64,000 nt of DNA, taken from contig NC_088775.1 in NCBI RefSeq assembly GCF_954871325.1, positions 47,097,561 through 47,161,560 of the forward strand, in the 5' to 3' direction. Numbering within the stretch: the first letter of the stretch is position 1; each line of letters starts with the position of its first letter. The notes beneath the pieces are model-generated. The model had not been told where the DNA came from and ran no database searches. It worked only from the letters and a program-made list of their open reading frames with translations. This document shows, piece by piece, positions 52,217 to 63,975 of this stretch. The stretch is from Gordionus sp. m RMFG-2023. Taxonomy: Eukaryota; Nematomorpha; Gordioida; Chordodea; Parachordodidae. Position numbers and translations under genes: made by a program.

Positions 52217-53284
52217 TAGTGTTGTTAAATAGTCGAGTTTTTTCGACTCTTAACTCGAGATGGAGACGTAATATACGGCTCAGGCTCGAGCGGCTCAATG
52301 AGCCTCCTGAGCCGGGTTCGGGCCTAATATTTTTTGAGAAAATTCGGGTAGCGTCGTTGAATTTTTAATATAAAATAAAAATAGGTGATTTTATTTATAG
52401 AAAGTAAACGCTAAATAACATATATCGTTTATTTTGAGTACTTAAAAAAATTAAATTCCATATTTAAATAAAAATCAATTATAAATTCAATCATTTAAAG
52501 AAATGCATCGAATTCCATCTTTAATGAACTTTGTGGTGTAAGAATAAAAATTTGAAAAATTTTATGTAAAATAACTGCTCAAATACTCTTAACAATTGCA
52601 TCTCGGAATCGGTATTGATTTTTAATAACACCGAAAAATTTCGATCGAATTTAATTCAGCGAATAGGGTGGTAAATTTCAAGTTTTTTAAAAAATTCTCA
52701 ACAAGTTTTTACAATAATTATGAATGTTTTTTTTTGGGAATGTGTTACAACAAAACCAATCATTAATTTAATCGTCAATATGTTTCATTAAATCATCACC
52801 ACACAACACTGTAACTTATTAATTATTTTTTAGATAACTTATTATTTACTTTTTATATTATTTTTTGTTTTTGTACATTTTATTACATTACATTTTATAT
52901 AATTATTTATTATTTTTCACTTGATTTATTTTAACATCTGTTGTTATTTGATTTGAATCAATTGAACATATTGTTTGATATCTCATGTTTTTTTCCTTTC
53001 AACATTTCATTAACATACATAGATATAGATAATAAATATAAATAATTATTAATTAATCTAATTCATGTAAAAATATTCAAAAGAAAAATTTTATAATATT
53101 TTGAATGATTAATGTTAGCTTAGGAAACCATAAGCACAATTATGTGTCATAAAGAATGGATATTGCTAAGAACATTTTTTTAGATAGCAGTTCAAAATTG
53201 TAAGGATATTTTTATCATGTAAAGGAATATATAAATCCTTGCTTAGCTATGAGGCCCATTATTTATTAAAATCAATACTAGTGT
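52217..53284. other. Element start with GC-rich tract, otherwise nothing
   Basis: TAGTGTTGTTAAATAGTCGA at 52217 looks like a TAGTGTT-type end, followed by a palindromic GC-rich tract (GGCTCAGGCTCGAGCGGCTC, GAGCCTCCTGAGCCGGG). The other end was not found. 52500-53280 is featureless. Confidence 0.4.
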
Positions 53285-53445
53285 TGCGTAATCGGCTAAT
53301 TTTAGCCGACTAAAAACGGCTTAGCCGAGATTTTAGGTGGAAAAATCGGCTAAGCCTAATTAGGTATAGCCTAAAAATCGGCTAAGCCTAATTAGGCTAA
53401 GCCTAAAAATCGGCTAAGCCTAAAAATTGGCTAAAATAAATTAGT
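53285..53445. repeat. Short-period repeat built on AATCGGCTAAGCCTAA
   Basis: After TAGTGTTGCGTAATCGGC the unit AAAATCGGCTAAGCCTAATT recurs about five times with inverse partners (AGCCGA / TCGGCT), so the tract can fold on itself. It resembles a hAT subterminal region; the opposite end was not located. Confidence 0.65.
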
Positions 53446-53888
53446 CGAAATTCTGCATCGATGCTTAGCATTAATTATTATTTATTTATTTTAGTAAAAT
53501 AATATTTTTTATTTATATTTAATGTAAATATTTTATTATTATCAACAAATAAACATGATATGATTTAATATTTTTTATTTATATTATATTTTGAAATGAA
53601 AATAAATTTATTTATTTGATGTTTTTTTAATAAAAAAAATATGCTGCTATATTGTAAAAATGTAATATTCTTTATAATATAATTTATTAGTGATTTTCAC
53701 AATCTTCTTTGTAAATACATCTTTTATTGAGGAATTATATTGTAAATTTTATTAGATAAATAAACAATCTTTTAGGTGAAATCTTTTATCATTTTTTTAA
53801 AATTATCTATTTATTATTAAATGAGGTGGATTTTATGAAACTTTTTTGATGTTATTTTATATGATCTTTTTAAGGATAATATTTTAAT
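53446..53888. other. No feature recognised
   Basis: AT-rich sequence between the CGGCTAAGCC repeat and the satellite. Possibly interior of the element beginning at 53283. Confidence 0.35.
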
Positions 53889-54443
53889 GTGACAATTGTC
53901 ATAATCGTTCTTTTATAAGTTTTTTGAATTTTTTTGAAGAAAGTATGTTAAAATAAGTATTAATAACATGTGTAAATTCAAATTTAGTGAAGATGTACCA
54001 ATGAAAAGTGACAATTGTCATAATCGTTATTTTTAAAGTTTTTCGAATTTTTTTGACGAAAATATGTTTAAATAAGAATTAATAACATGTGTAAATATAA
54101 ATTTAGTGAAGATGTACCAATGAAAAGTGACAATTGTCATAATGGTTAATTTTAAAGTTTTTTGAATTTTTTTGACGAAAATTTGTTAAAATAAGTATTA
54201 ATAACATGTGTAAATATAAATTTAGTGAAGATGTACCATAGAAAAGTGACAATTGTCATAATCGTTCTTTTTAAAGTTTTTTGAATTTTTTTGACGAAAA
54301 TATGTTAAAATAAGTATTAATAACATGTGTAAATATAAATTTAGTGAAGATGTACCAATGAAAAGTTACAATTGTCATAATCGCTATTTTTAAAGTTTTT
54401 TCAATTTTTTTGAGGAAAATATGTTAAAATAAGTATTAATAAC
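53889..54443 (+). repeat. 119-bp satellite, left block
   Basis: The period is 119 bp with TGACAATTGTCA, a perfect 12-bp palindrome, or a near match near 53890, 54009, 54128, 54247 and 54366. Each unit also has AATAACATGTGTAAATATAA and GTGAAGATGTACCA. The array is cut at 54443 by the 7.2-kb element and continues at 61615. Confidence 0.93.
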
Positions 54444-54857
54444 GGTTACATGTCAATACCGCGAAAATTTTAGCGCGAAATGTATTATCGCGAATGCATT
54501 ATAGCGAATGTTGATTACCGCGAAAAGATATTATAGCGAATGCATTACAGCGAATGCATTATCGCGAATATAATATAGCGAATGCATTACCGCAAATGCA
54601 TTATAGCGAATATAATACAGCGAAAATATTATAGCGAATGTATTAGCGCGAATGTAATACCGCGAAAATGTTATCGCGAATGTATTATAGCGAATACATT
54701 ACAGCGAATGAATTATCGCGAATATATTACCGCGAATGCATTATAGCGAATGTATTATAGCGAATGAATTATCGCGAATACATTATAGCGAATGCATTAT
54801 AGCGAATGCATTATCGCGAATGCATTATAACGAATGCATTATCATATCGCGAATGGA
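54444..54857 (+). repeat. Left end array of GCGAATGCATTATA-type units
   Basis: About 28 units of 14-15 bp. Each has GCGAATGCATTA or GCGAAAATATTA, joined by TAGC, TCGC, ACCGC or ACAGC. Two palindromes recur, TCGCGA and ATGCAT. CpG is frequent in an otherwise CpG-poor, AT-rich region. The first 60 bp match the inverse of 61555-61614 closely. Confidence 0.93.
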
Positions 54858-55107
54858 GTTTCATGAAAGTTACAAATTTTATATTTATCGACTTTTCGAC
54901 TGACTTAGTTGAATCTGAAAATTAAGTTTAAATGGGGATTGGCTCTAAAAACATTTTTTTATTGAAATTAAGGCTAAAGCTTTTCTTTTTTTTGACTCAA
55001 AATATATAAAAAAGATTCTAAGTAATAAAATAGATTTCTCTTTTACATCTAATCATTTTAAATATTAAACATCAAGTTTTTTCTTTTTAATTTATTGAAA
55101 ACTTGTA

Positions 55108-56032
55108 GGGGAAAACGGGGTTATGGCGAACCCTAAAGGCAAACCTTAAGAAAATTATAAGTACTTTATCATTTTTAATAAAAAATATCTCATTTTGTTC
55201 AGCTCTATTAGTTTTATGATATGTTTAAATTTCAAAAATACATCTCTAATAATTTTTTCAAAATATCATTTTTCCTGGAATTTTTTTTGGTAACCGAGTG
55301 AACCCTACCCGGGGACGAACAAGCCCTTGATCGAGGCTATTATAAACTCTGCTTAATTTTCCATAAATAAAAGTTATATATTTTTTTATTAGGATATATT
55401 TAATGATTTAAAACATAAAAATGTTATATAAAATCATTTAAAACATTCACAATCTTTGCAAAGCCATGTAACTAATAACTGACATTGAAAGCAGTCTTGA
55501 TTGTTATGCTTGATATAATTTATTTGTATACCAAACAATTATTTATCATATAATAATATTTTTCGATTTTTTTTCTTTTAGTTGGTCTCTCCTTGGCTTT
55601 TTTTGCATGTCAAATTTTTAAAAAATAGCAAAAAAAAGGTTCGACCTAACCCCATAAAAATAGCCCCAGTAGCACCACTTTGATTAAGATCATATTTTGA
55701 AGTATTTATATTATCAATTTTGTTCGGGTAAATTGTTATTCTATAAAATAGGATTTTTTCTTTTATATAAGATGATTTTTGTGTGGTAAAATTGTATATT
55801 AATCTTTATTTTTGAAAAATAGTAAAAGTGTAAAAAGTTACTTTTGAAGGTACGAATGATATAAAGCATTATAAAAATTCTTCAAGCGGTTCGATAGAAA
55901 TAAAAATTATAGCCGCATATGCAATATATAAGTATATAGTTTTGGTAAAAAATTATCTCTTAGAGTTTAATACTCTAGAAAACAAAGCCACTCTCACTAT
56001 AACCCTGGGTTCATTATAACACCGGTCTCCCC
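55108..56032. mobile_element. Possible TA-flanked inverted-repeat element
   Basis: GGGGAAAACGGGGTTATGGC at the left and the inverse GGGGAGACCGGTGTTATAAT at the right, each next to TA, outline 925 bp. Inner tracts ACCCTACCCGGGG and GACCTAACCCC recall the same motif. The inverted repeats are imperfect, and no transposase is visible. Confidence 0.5.
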
Positions 56033-56211
56033 TAATTATGGGCATCAGAAATTTTTTAGCTTTAGCTGATAACATAAAATAATATCACAAAGTACTTTCC
56101 AAAATGTCTTACTTTGTGGAATAAACAAAAAATGTCTACCAATATGGCAGGTAACATCAAGAAATTGGGTAGGTATCTGATAAATTCTAGTGGAATTCGT
56201 ATTACGAATCT

Positions 56212-56337
56212 ATGGTTTTGCTTGATAAAATCTTAGTTGAAAAACAAAAGGAGATAGATGAGTTATATGATAACCATGGGGTTAGCTTGGTGAACTGGAT
56301 TAATATTCCACTTTTTCCTAGAGAATTCAGGAATTAA
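56212..56337 (+). CDS. Small open frame, unidentified
   Basis: It has 41 codons with a mixed composition unlike the AT-rich background: MVLLDKILVEKQKEIDELYD, then HGVSLVNWINIPLFPREF. The stretch before it (about 56120-56211) is also open in parts. It may be a fragment of an element gene within the 7.2-kb element. No match recognised. Confidence 0.3.
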   Translation: MVLLDKILVEKQKEIDELYDNHGVSLVNWINIPLFPREFRN

Positions 56338-56454
56338 ACTTGATTCCAATTTTTATTCTCATGTCAAAATTTTATCATTATCAGATCTTTGATAAAATAC
56401 ATAATTTAGAAAATTATCGTATGTTTATATTGTTAGTGGTATTTAATAATGAGA

Positions 56455-56690
56455 TTTGTTTAATAATGCCAAAATATTTTTGTTATAGTTTATGAATTTG
56501 AAGAAATCTTTAAAAATATATATGTCCGACTACATTTTTTTATCTTAATTTTCTAAAAGCCACTTTATAAAATTTAAAATATTTTGTTTTTATGTTATAG
56601 TTTATGAATTAAAGGAAATCTTTAAAAATATATATGTACGACTACATTTTTTTTATCTTAATTTTCTAAAAACCAATTTAAATTATATAT
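56455..56690. repeat. 115-bp direct duplication
   Basis: TGTTATAGTTTATGAATT, AAATCTTTAAAAATATATAT and CGACTACATTTTTTT occur in the same order near 56482 and 56594. Confidence 0.75.
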
Positions 56691-56737
56691 TTTGAGAATA
56701 TTAAGACAGGAGATTTCATAAAAAACGAGTGACACGT

Positions 56738-59700
56738 TTAATCAGAGGTAAAAAATGCAGACCGAAGAACACAGGTATATTAATTTACGACATTTATATT
56801 ATTTATTTGAAATATGTTAAATTCAATTTTGTCAGTACTGTAAAAAATAGCTAAATATTAATAAAAGTATAATTTTTTTGGCGTTGATAAAGGGGTAACT
56901 ACCTGAATCATGGGGAAATTTTTGATATTTTATTTATTTATTAATTTTTTAATATGTGGTCACTTGAATATTTATTTTTTTATATTTTTATGTGGTCATT
57001 TGAATAATTATTATTTTAACTTATATATTTTTACGTGGTCATTTTAATAATTATTATATGGTCATTTTATTATTAAGAAAACCTCTCATTTGTATATATG
57101 TGAATATAGTTATTTTAGTAATTTGTTTTTCCTTAAAAATATATATATATCTATATTATCATTAATCATAATTAAAATTAGACATAAATTTGATATAAAA
57201 AATAAATTTTTTATTTTTATAGGCAAAATATATTTAAAAATAATTTTAAAATAGCGTAAAATTATTTATGACCCAGACAAAATGTTTTTAAGATTATTTT
57301 ATCACTTTTTTTTATTCAAGCGTGTTCTGAGAATTTATATTACAGCAACTGGCTTGTTTTTTAAGAATAGTAAAGATTCGAAAATTTTTGTCATTTTATT
57401 TTACATATTATTAAAATATTTTTATTTTTTATATAAACAAATTACTCAATATATCATTTAAATAATTATGATTAAAAGTTATAAAGGTTTAGATCTAGAG
57501 ATATATAATAACTTTGTTTACAGGCTTGATAAAAAGGTGCCTCCTACCTACTACTATAGGTGCGTAGAGAGAGATACTCATAAGTGTATGGCCAGGCTCA
57601 CATGCCGAAATAATGAAAAAATTCCAAATAAATTCGAGCACAATCATATTCCGGATATTGCTCAAACTGAGTCACGAAAAATTGTTAACGAAATTAAGCA
57701 TAAAGCGAAAACAACTATCGATACTCCCAGTATGATTATCTCGGAGATATCGGCAAATCTAGATGAATCCATCGCAATGAAGATTCCTAACTCCAGCCTT
57801 ATTAAAAGGATAATACACCGTACAAGAAGCTCTCACAATCATCCACCACTGTGCCCAACTTCTTTAGCCGAATTAATTTTACCCTACGAATATACTATTA
57901 CAGAGAAAGGCTAGAATTTTATCATTCATGATGATGAGGTAAAATTGAACAATTTGTTTAAATTTTATATATTTCAACTGAAAATCAAAATTTGGTAAAT
58001 TGCAAGTAATTATTTTAAAAATTATTAGATTAAACTTTTAATACTGCAATTTTATATTATAAATTAAGATAAACGAGCGACTTTTAATATTCTCCACTGA
58101 TGGAAATCTTGAATTTCTCTCCTCATGTGCGATGTAGTTCGCCGATGGTACTTTTAAATGTACACCTCCTCTTTTTCATCAACTATATACGCTTCACGAA
58201 GTAAAAAATAAAACGGTTTTCCCCCTAGTTTACATATTGATGACCGGTAAAAGGAGTGAGGATTACAAGCGAGTTTTTGAAATTATTCGATCATATGTAA
58301 CAATCTCTCCTGATTTTATAATGACCGATTTTGAGTTATCGGCAATCAATGCATTCAAATCGGTCTTCCAGTTAACGAAACAAAGAGGATGTTTATTTCA
58401 TTTTGGTCAAAGTTTTTGGAGAAAAATACAAAGGTTTCCAGAAATATCAATGCAATATAAAACCTATACACAATTTTGTTTATTTTTAAAAATGATGGTA
58501 TGTTTGGCCTATGTGCCAGAAACAGATGTTACAATGGCTTTTGAGACATTAATAATGTCTCCGTTTTATCAAGAAAATGTTATTTTACAGCCGATTATTG
58601 ATTATTTTGAAAACACATATATAGGGAAATCTTATGGGAGGGAAAGATTAATCCCAATTTTTCCCATTCCTTTATGGAATTGCTATAATTCCATACTTAA
58701 TGGCGACGCGAATACAAATAATTCTATGGAGGGATGGCACAGGAGTTTTAATTCATTGCTGACTTCCTATCATCCTACAATATGGAGATTTATAACAGGT
58801 ATAATATTAAATTTCCAGGTAAAAAATTTAAGAAAAAAATTATAGAATAATTTAGTTTTTTTAAAAAGGAAAATTGATTATACATTCAATATTTATATCA
58901 TTTTAAGGACTTAAAAAGCAACAAAGTTTAACTGAGTTAAAAATTGTCCAACTACAAGAAGGTGATGATGAAGCTTCTCCAAGAAAAAAATACCGGAATC
59001 TCTCAGAAAGACTAAAAAGAATAGTATCGGATTACAGAAATCGCGATATTTTATCGTACTTGAAGGGCCTAGCATCCAATATTAATTTAAATATATAATT
59101 TTACAATAATGTATTCATTTATAATAAAAAAATAAAATAGCAAATATATATTTTTATATTTTTTAGTAAAAATATAAAACTCTATAAGCAGCTAGCAGAT
59201 TGTAATGGTATTCTCATATTATTATTATTAGATTTTTGGTTAGAAAAATTCATTTTTGTGGCAATATAGTGAATTGATCTTTAATATATGAAGAGTTTTA
59301 TAAATAAAATTAAATTCTATATATAAATTGAAACGCGAAAGTGAGATTTAAAAAAATTACTAATCAAAATATTAAGGGTTGTAAACATTAATAAATTTTA
59401 ATATAACGAGTTAGATTTCAGGCACTAGTCTTGATCCCAAGTTCAGTTAGGGTTCCAGAATTTAAAAAAAATTAAATTATTATTTTAGAGTAATAAAATA
59501 TAACAAAATATGAGTTAATAAACAAGTCATGTAATCTATTTATAAATCTTATTTCGTAGTATCATCAATTAACTTATATAAATCTTTAAAAAAATTGAAA
59601 AAGAATTATTGCACCTTTCATCTTTTTAAAGTAAGGTGCCAGAAGTAAATTATAGTTTGGTAATAACTTTATTTTTATCCAATTCCAAAAATGTCTAAAG

Positions 59701-59927
59701 ATTTTAATAGAAAAATATAATTTCAGCCGCTGGGTTATTTTTGAAAGGATAGCTTTATCAACGCCAAAAAAAATTATACTTTTATTAATATTTAGCTATT
59801 TTTTACAGTACAAACAAAATTGAATTTAACATATTTCAATGTCATAATTAGTAATAAAATAAATAATGTAAATGTCGTAAATTAATATACCTGTGTTCTT
59901 CGGTCTGCATTTTTTAGCTCTGATTAT
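56738..59927 (+). mobile_element. Second MULE with FLYWCH transposase
   Basis: Inverted repeats lie at about 56738-56896 and 59750-59927 (AATCAGAG, AAAAAATGCAGACCGAAGAA, GTACTGTAAAAAATAGC, GGCGTTGATAAA); the right copy has a 20-25 bp insertion. A three-exon transposase gene lies between them on the plus strand. No clear target duplication was found, so the true ends may be slightly further out. It is a different family from MULE 1. Confidence 0.8.
57468..59098 (+). pseudogene. FLYWCH-MULE transposase, two nonsense codons
   Basis: Exons 57468-57938, 58069-58798 and 58908-59098 join in phase with GT-AG introns, 464 codons in all. The first encodes one FLYWCH finger (YNNFVYRLDK, TYYYRCVERD, KCMARL, FEHNHIP). 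The second holds the MULE core: Asp in FADGTFKC, Asp in IMTDFELS, CLFHFGQSFWRK, and Glu in NNSMEGWHRS. The third encodes SLTELKIVQLQEG, matching SLTELK-type residues at the end of MULE 1. TAG codons interrupt near 57912 and 58145, otherwise the frame is open. Exon 3 joins via the donor GTATAA at 58799. Confidence 0.82.
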
Positions 59928-61139
59928 TTAAAGCCCTGCCCTAAATTTTCAAATTTCGTTATTTTGAATATTTTCTCTGTATTTTATAAATTGTTTTATA
60001 CGGAATTTAAGATAAGTAACTAATATTAAAGCATAATTAAAATGTTTTTCACTATAATATTAAACGGCATAAAAATATGGATTTGTGGCCTTCTGTCTCT
60101 CTTAAAGTTGAAATTGTTTTAAACCGTATCATGAATAATAAACCAATTTGCACAGTGAGATTTAGAAATAATTAAATAGACAGAATATGAAATTAAAAAA
60201 TCTTCTTTTCCCATTTCAGAAAGTCTCATAATCATTATGTTTAAAAATATTTATTGTAGGCATTCCCTTTAAGGCAGAATAATATGATTTGAAAATAACT
60301 TACAAAATATTAAATTTGAACTAAATTCACATATCATCTCTATTGAAACCACCAAAATATATAATTAAATATATTTTTTATCATTTTTAAATTTATATTT
60401 GAAACAGGAGTTGGCATTTATTATTTTTAAATTTAACAATGTTTAAATTTAAAAAAGATAAGATTTTATGTTTTAAAGCTATAAAATTAATAATTTTGAC
60501 GATTACAAAAGATTTAATAAGATAGAGGTCTCAATCCAATGTTCCCCTTCATCTAATCTTATTTAAAAATATCAACATATTTTTTTAGCGCTGGAAAGCG
60601 TTAATCATAGCAGTAACTAGGGGCTATTAGAATTAGGTCGAATTAATTATATTATGCTTAAAAATATGATATAATAAGTATTCATTGGCTATTATAGCTT
60701 TAAATTCTATTTTTTTCCCTTTAACTTTCACCTTTTCTGGTGGTTGATAATCAAAAGAATTAGAAAAAAAATTAAAAAATTAAAACTTTATCACATTTTG
60801 AAATTTTTTATGAATTATTTATATACAAATGGTGTATTATTGATAATAACAATTATCCTATATGAGACTTAATAAACCAATATAATCTACAAGCCTGGGA
60901 TTTGGGGCTTGTTGGGGCAAAAATTAACTTTTACTAGAATCAATCTTAAAATATAAAATATTAATATTTTTTAATAAAATACGAATTTCATAAATAACAA
61001 GTGACGTTTTTAGAGGTAAATAATTTTAAAACGCTACTTTAAATAAATATAGACAATTAAGCTGGTTCTCTGGTTTTTTGGAACTTAATAAATGGGTTAA
61101 ATATAATTTTGTCAAATATAAATCACTATTGCATTGTGA
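59928..61139. other. Interior of the 7.2-kb element, no gene seen
   Basis: AT-rich. ATTTCATAAATAACAAGTGA followed by AGAGGTAAAT near 60985-61020 resembles ATTTCATAAAAAACGAGTGA with AGAGGTAAAA at 56712-56752 in direct orientation. Confidence 0.4.
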
Positions 61140-61614
61140 TAATGTTAGTTGTAATACATTCGCTGTAATGCATTCGCTATAATGTTTTCGCGGAAATGCA
61201 TTCGCTATAATGCATTCGCGCTAATATATTCGCTATAATACATTCGCTATGATGCATTCGCGATAATGCATTGGCGGTATTACATTCGCTGTAATACATT
61301 CGCTATAATGTTTTCGCGGTAATGCATTCGCTATAATCGCTATAATGCATTCGCGCTAATATATTCGCTATAATACATTCGCTATGATGCATTCGCGATA
61401 ATGCATTCGCGGTATTACATTCGCTGTGATGCATTCGCTATAATATTTTCGCGGTAATGCATTCGCTATAATGCATTCGCGCTAATATATTCGCTATGAT
61501 ACATTCGCTCTAATGCATTCGCGGTAATGCATTCGCTATAATATCTTTTCGCGGTAATCGACATTCGCGATAATACATTTCGCGGTAAAAGTTTCGCGGT
61601 ATTGACGTGATACG
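61140..61614 (-). repeat. Right end array of GCGAATGCATTATA-type units
   Basis: About 31 units (TATAATGCATTCGC and variants), inverse to 54444-54857. Two long stretches inside it (about 61168-61290 and 61318-61430) repeat each other, which suggests growth by duplication of blocks as well as single units. Confidence 0.93.
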
Positions 61615-62008
61615 ATTATAACAGTGTAAATATAAATTTAGTGAAGATGTACCATAGAAAAGTGACAATTGTCATAATCGTTATAAGTTTTTTGACGAAA
61701 ATATGTTAAAATAAGTATTAATAACATGTGTAAATATAAATTTAGTGAAGATGTACCATAGAAAACTGACAATTGTCATAATCGCTATTTTTAAAGTTTT
61801 TTGAATTTTTTTGACGAAAATATGTTAAAATAAGTATTAATAACATGTGTAAATATAAATTTAGTGAAGATGTATGAAAAGTGACATTTGTCATAATTGT
61901 TATTTTTAAAGTTTTTTGAAGAAAATATGTTAAAATAAATATTAAAAACATGTTTAAAAGTGAAGATGTGCCATAGAAAAGTGACAATTGTCATAATTGT
62001 TACCATCC
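61615..62008 (+). repeat. 119-bp satellite, right block
   Basis: Four units with spacings of about 104, 115 and 100 bp, shortened by small deletions, in the same orientation as 53889-54443. The last unit runs directly into coding-like sequence at 62009. Confidence 0.9.
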
Positions 62009-62012
62009 TGTT

Positions 62013-63262
62013 ATATGGGAAAATGTGATAATTGTCCAGGTTCAAAACTATTACATTAACAAATAGAAATTTCTTTCTAAGGACATCGAATTTATAACAT
62101 ACAAACAAGGCCTATCCATAGATAAAACCACTTTTAAAACAATAACCAAGCCAGTAGATAAATTTATCAATGCCTTTTTTGAAAAAATGGAATTACCCCA
62201 TTTTTTTATTTCAACGCAACAATCGGTGTATCATTCGAAGGCCAATATTTAATTTTATATGATTTTTAAAAAAACTATAGCTTTATACTTCAGGATGAAG
62301 TACAAAGTTATCATTGGAATAGGGCTCAATCCACTGTTCACCCTTTTGTTATATATTATATATAATTTTGTCAATATTTGTTGCCTAAATTATGTAATGA
62401 TATGATATCCGCTTTGCAACACAATACAAGCAGTACATTATTTCCAAAAAACATTGGAAATTTTTTTAATTAATAAAATTTGTAAGACAAATAAAATTTT
62501 TTATTTTTACGATGAATCCGCTGCACAGTATAAAAGTCGTAAAAATTTTATTAATATTTGCCATCATGAGATGGATTTCGGAGTACAGGCTGAATGACAT
62601 TTTTCTGCTACAGCACACGGGAAAAGTGTTTGTGATGGGATTGGTGGCACTGTTAAAAGATTAGCCGATAGAGCTAGTTTACAAAAGCCCTACTCAAAGA
62701 ACACATCATATGAATTGTACGAGTTCGCTAAAGAAAATATGGGATATATTTTGAATATATGACCAAAAAAAATTACAAGAAGAACTATTACTCAGGGAAA
62801 GATATTCAAAAACTATACCTATACCTGGAGCACAGAAAATTCACACCTTGATTCCAACAGGTCTATATCAATTTAAAAGTAAAATTTATTCCAATTCAAT
62901 AGAATGCACTATAGAATATTTATCATATAATGATGAAAGTATAATTTTTGGAGAAATATCAGGATACATAACGTGTTTTATGATTCTAATTGGTGGTTAG
63001 CCTTTGTTTTAGTGAAAAATCAAAAGCAGGAAGAAATATATATATTAAATTTTTACACCCATCGGGGCCTATTACCAAGTATAGACCACACTCTTTACTT
63101 GCCAAATGTCATATCTTAACATTCGTTTCACCGTTAACTTCTATTGGCCGTAGTTATACATTGACGTCACAAGAAAGTAAATGCACTACCGAAAAATTAG
63201 AATCTTTTAAAAGTGAGTTATATATTAAATTTTTAAATATATCAATTATTTTTAATATTTAG
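62013..63262 (+). pseudogene. Second copy of the unnamed family, C-terminal part
   Basis: It begins at the block shared with 46010-47159 (LLPSCYMGKCDNCPGSKLL, then SIDKTTFKTI) and continues with sequence the first copy lacks: FFISTQQSVYHSKANI, YFYDESAAQYKSRKNFINIC, HHEMDFGVQAE, HFSATAHGKSVCDGIGGTVK, RLADRASLQKP, and a C-terminal module (IYIKFLHPSGPI) read at 63040-63070. I recall this layout from uncharacterised repeated proteins of invertebrates but cannot name it. Frames change several times. Its own N-terminal part is replaced by the satellite. Confidence 0.7.
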
Positions 63263-63499
63263 GGCGTCATATATGAAATGCACAACATTCTAATTCATAT
63301 ATTCAAGAACTATGGTTGAATATATTTTATTAATATTCATTAAATATATGTTATATAGGCAAATATACAATAAATTATAAATAATTGAATAAATTGAATT
63401 TCTTTTATCAATAGACAATTTCTATAATTGAATGAAAGCCCCATTTATTGTTATTTTCACTTACAAGATGAATAATCCTTTTATCAAATAGTTCAAGAA

Positions 63500-63975
63500 A
63501 AACCATTAAAAACTGATTAATTTATAATTACAAAGACGCCCACTTTTGGGAAAATATTTATACACTTTTCTTAACATTTTTGTCGATTTTGAGAATGAAG
63601 ATGGCCGCGTCCCAGAGAAATTTTTTTTTAAAAATATAGAGGAAGAGTTTAGTAATGTCTACTAAAAATTTTTTAAAAATTGAAGGTCGTATTATTTCCA
63701 AAAAATCGTTTTTAGTCCTTATATATTAAATAAAATGGCCGAAAATTGCAAAAAAATAAAATAATTTTTTTTATTTATAAGTAGAATCTTTGTAGTAATT
63801 TTGATATAAAATTTGTTATTTATAATTATGTAGTTTTTAACTAATATCTTCAAAAATATAAGGCTAAAGTAATTTTGGCTATTTCTTAACTACACTAACC
63901 TTTCTTTGCTTACCAAATTTTAAAAAAATCGAAGGGGGTCGACCGAATTGTCGTTGATTTGTTATGGAATGACCC
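63500..63975. repeat. Right terminal repeat of the second unnamed-family copy
   Basis: It ends GATTTGTTATGGAATGACCC at 63975, matching the end of 48000 (GATTTGGTATGGAATTACCC) with substitutions. The inner sequence is only distantly similar (AAAATGGCCGAAAATTGC). The inverse partner is not in the window upstream, where the satellite stands instead. Confidence 0.7.

Larger units (their letters stand above)
54444..61614. mobile_element. 7.2-kb element with long array-type inverted ends
   Basis: The outer sequences GTTACATGTCAATACCGCG and (inverse of the right side) GTATCACGTCAATACCGCG head two arrays of a short CpG-bearing unit facing each other. The flanks ATTAATAAC (54435-54443) and ATTATAAC (61615-61622) are a near-exact duplication of satellite sequence, 8-9 bp, which would suit a Mutator-like element. 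The interior includes a TA-flanked MITE-like element, a broken MULE with its own ends (56738-59927), and sequence without genes. Confidence 0.78.

Noticed and set aside
54444-54857. Replication-origin iterons or a CRISPR-like array
   Set aside because: Units are contiguous without spacers and mirrored at 61140-61614, so they are element ends; nothing prokaryotic is present.
54444-61614. Polinton/Maverick element
   Set aside because: No polymerase B, integrase, ATPase or capsid gene is visible, the element is far too short, and the flanking duplication is 8-9 bp rather than 6.
61742-62108. Overlapping minus-strand open frames of 81 and 105 codons
   Set aside because: They run over satellite units and repeat the same residues each period; no protein sense.
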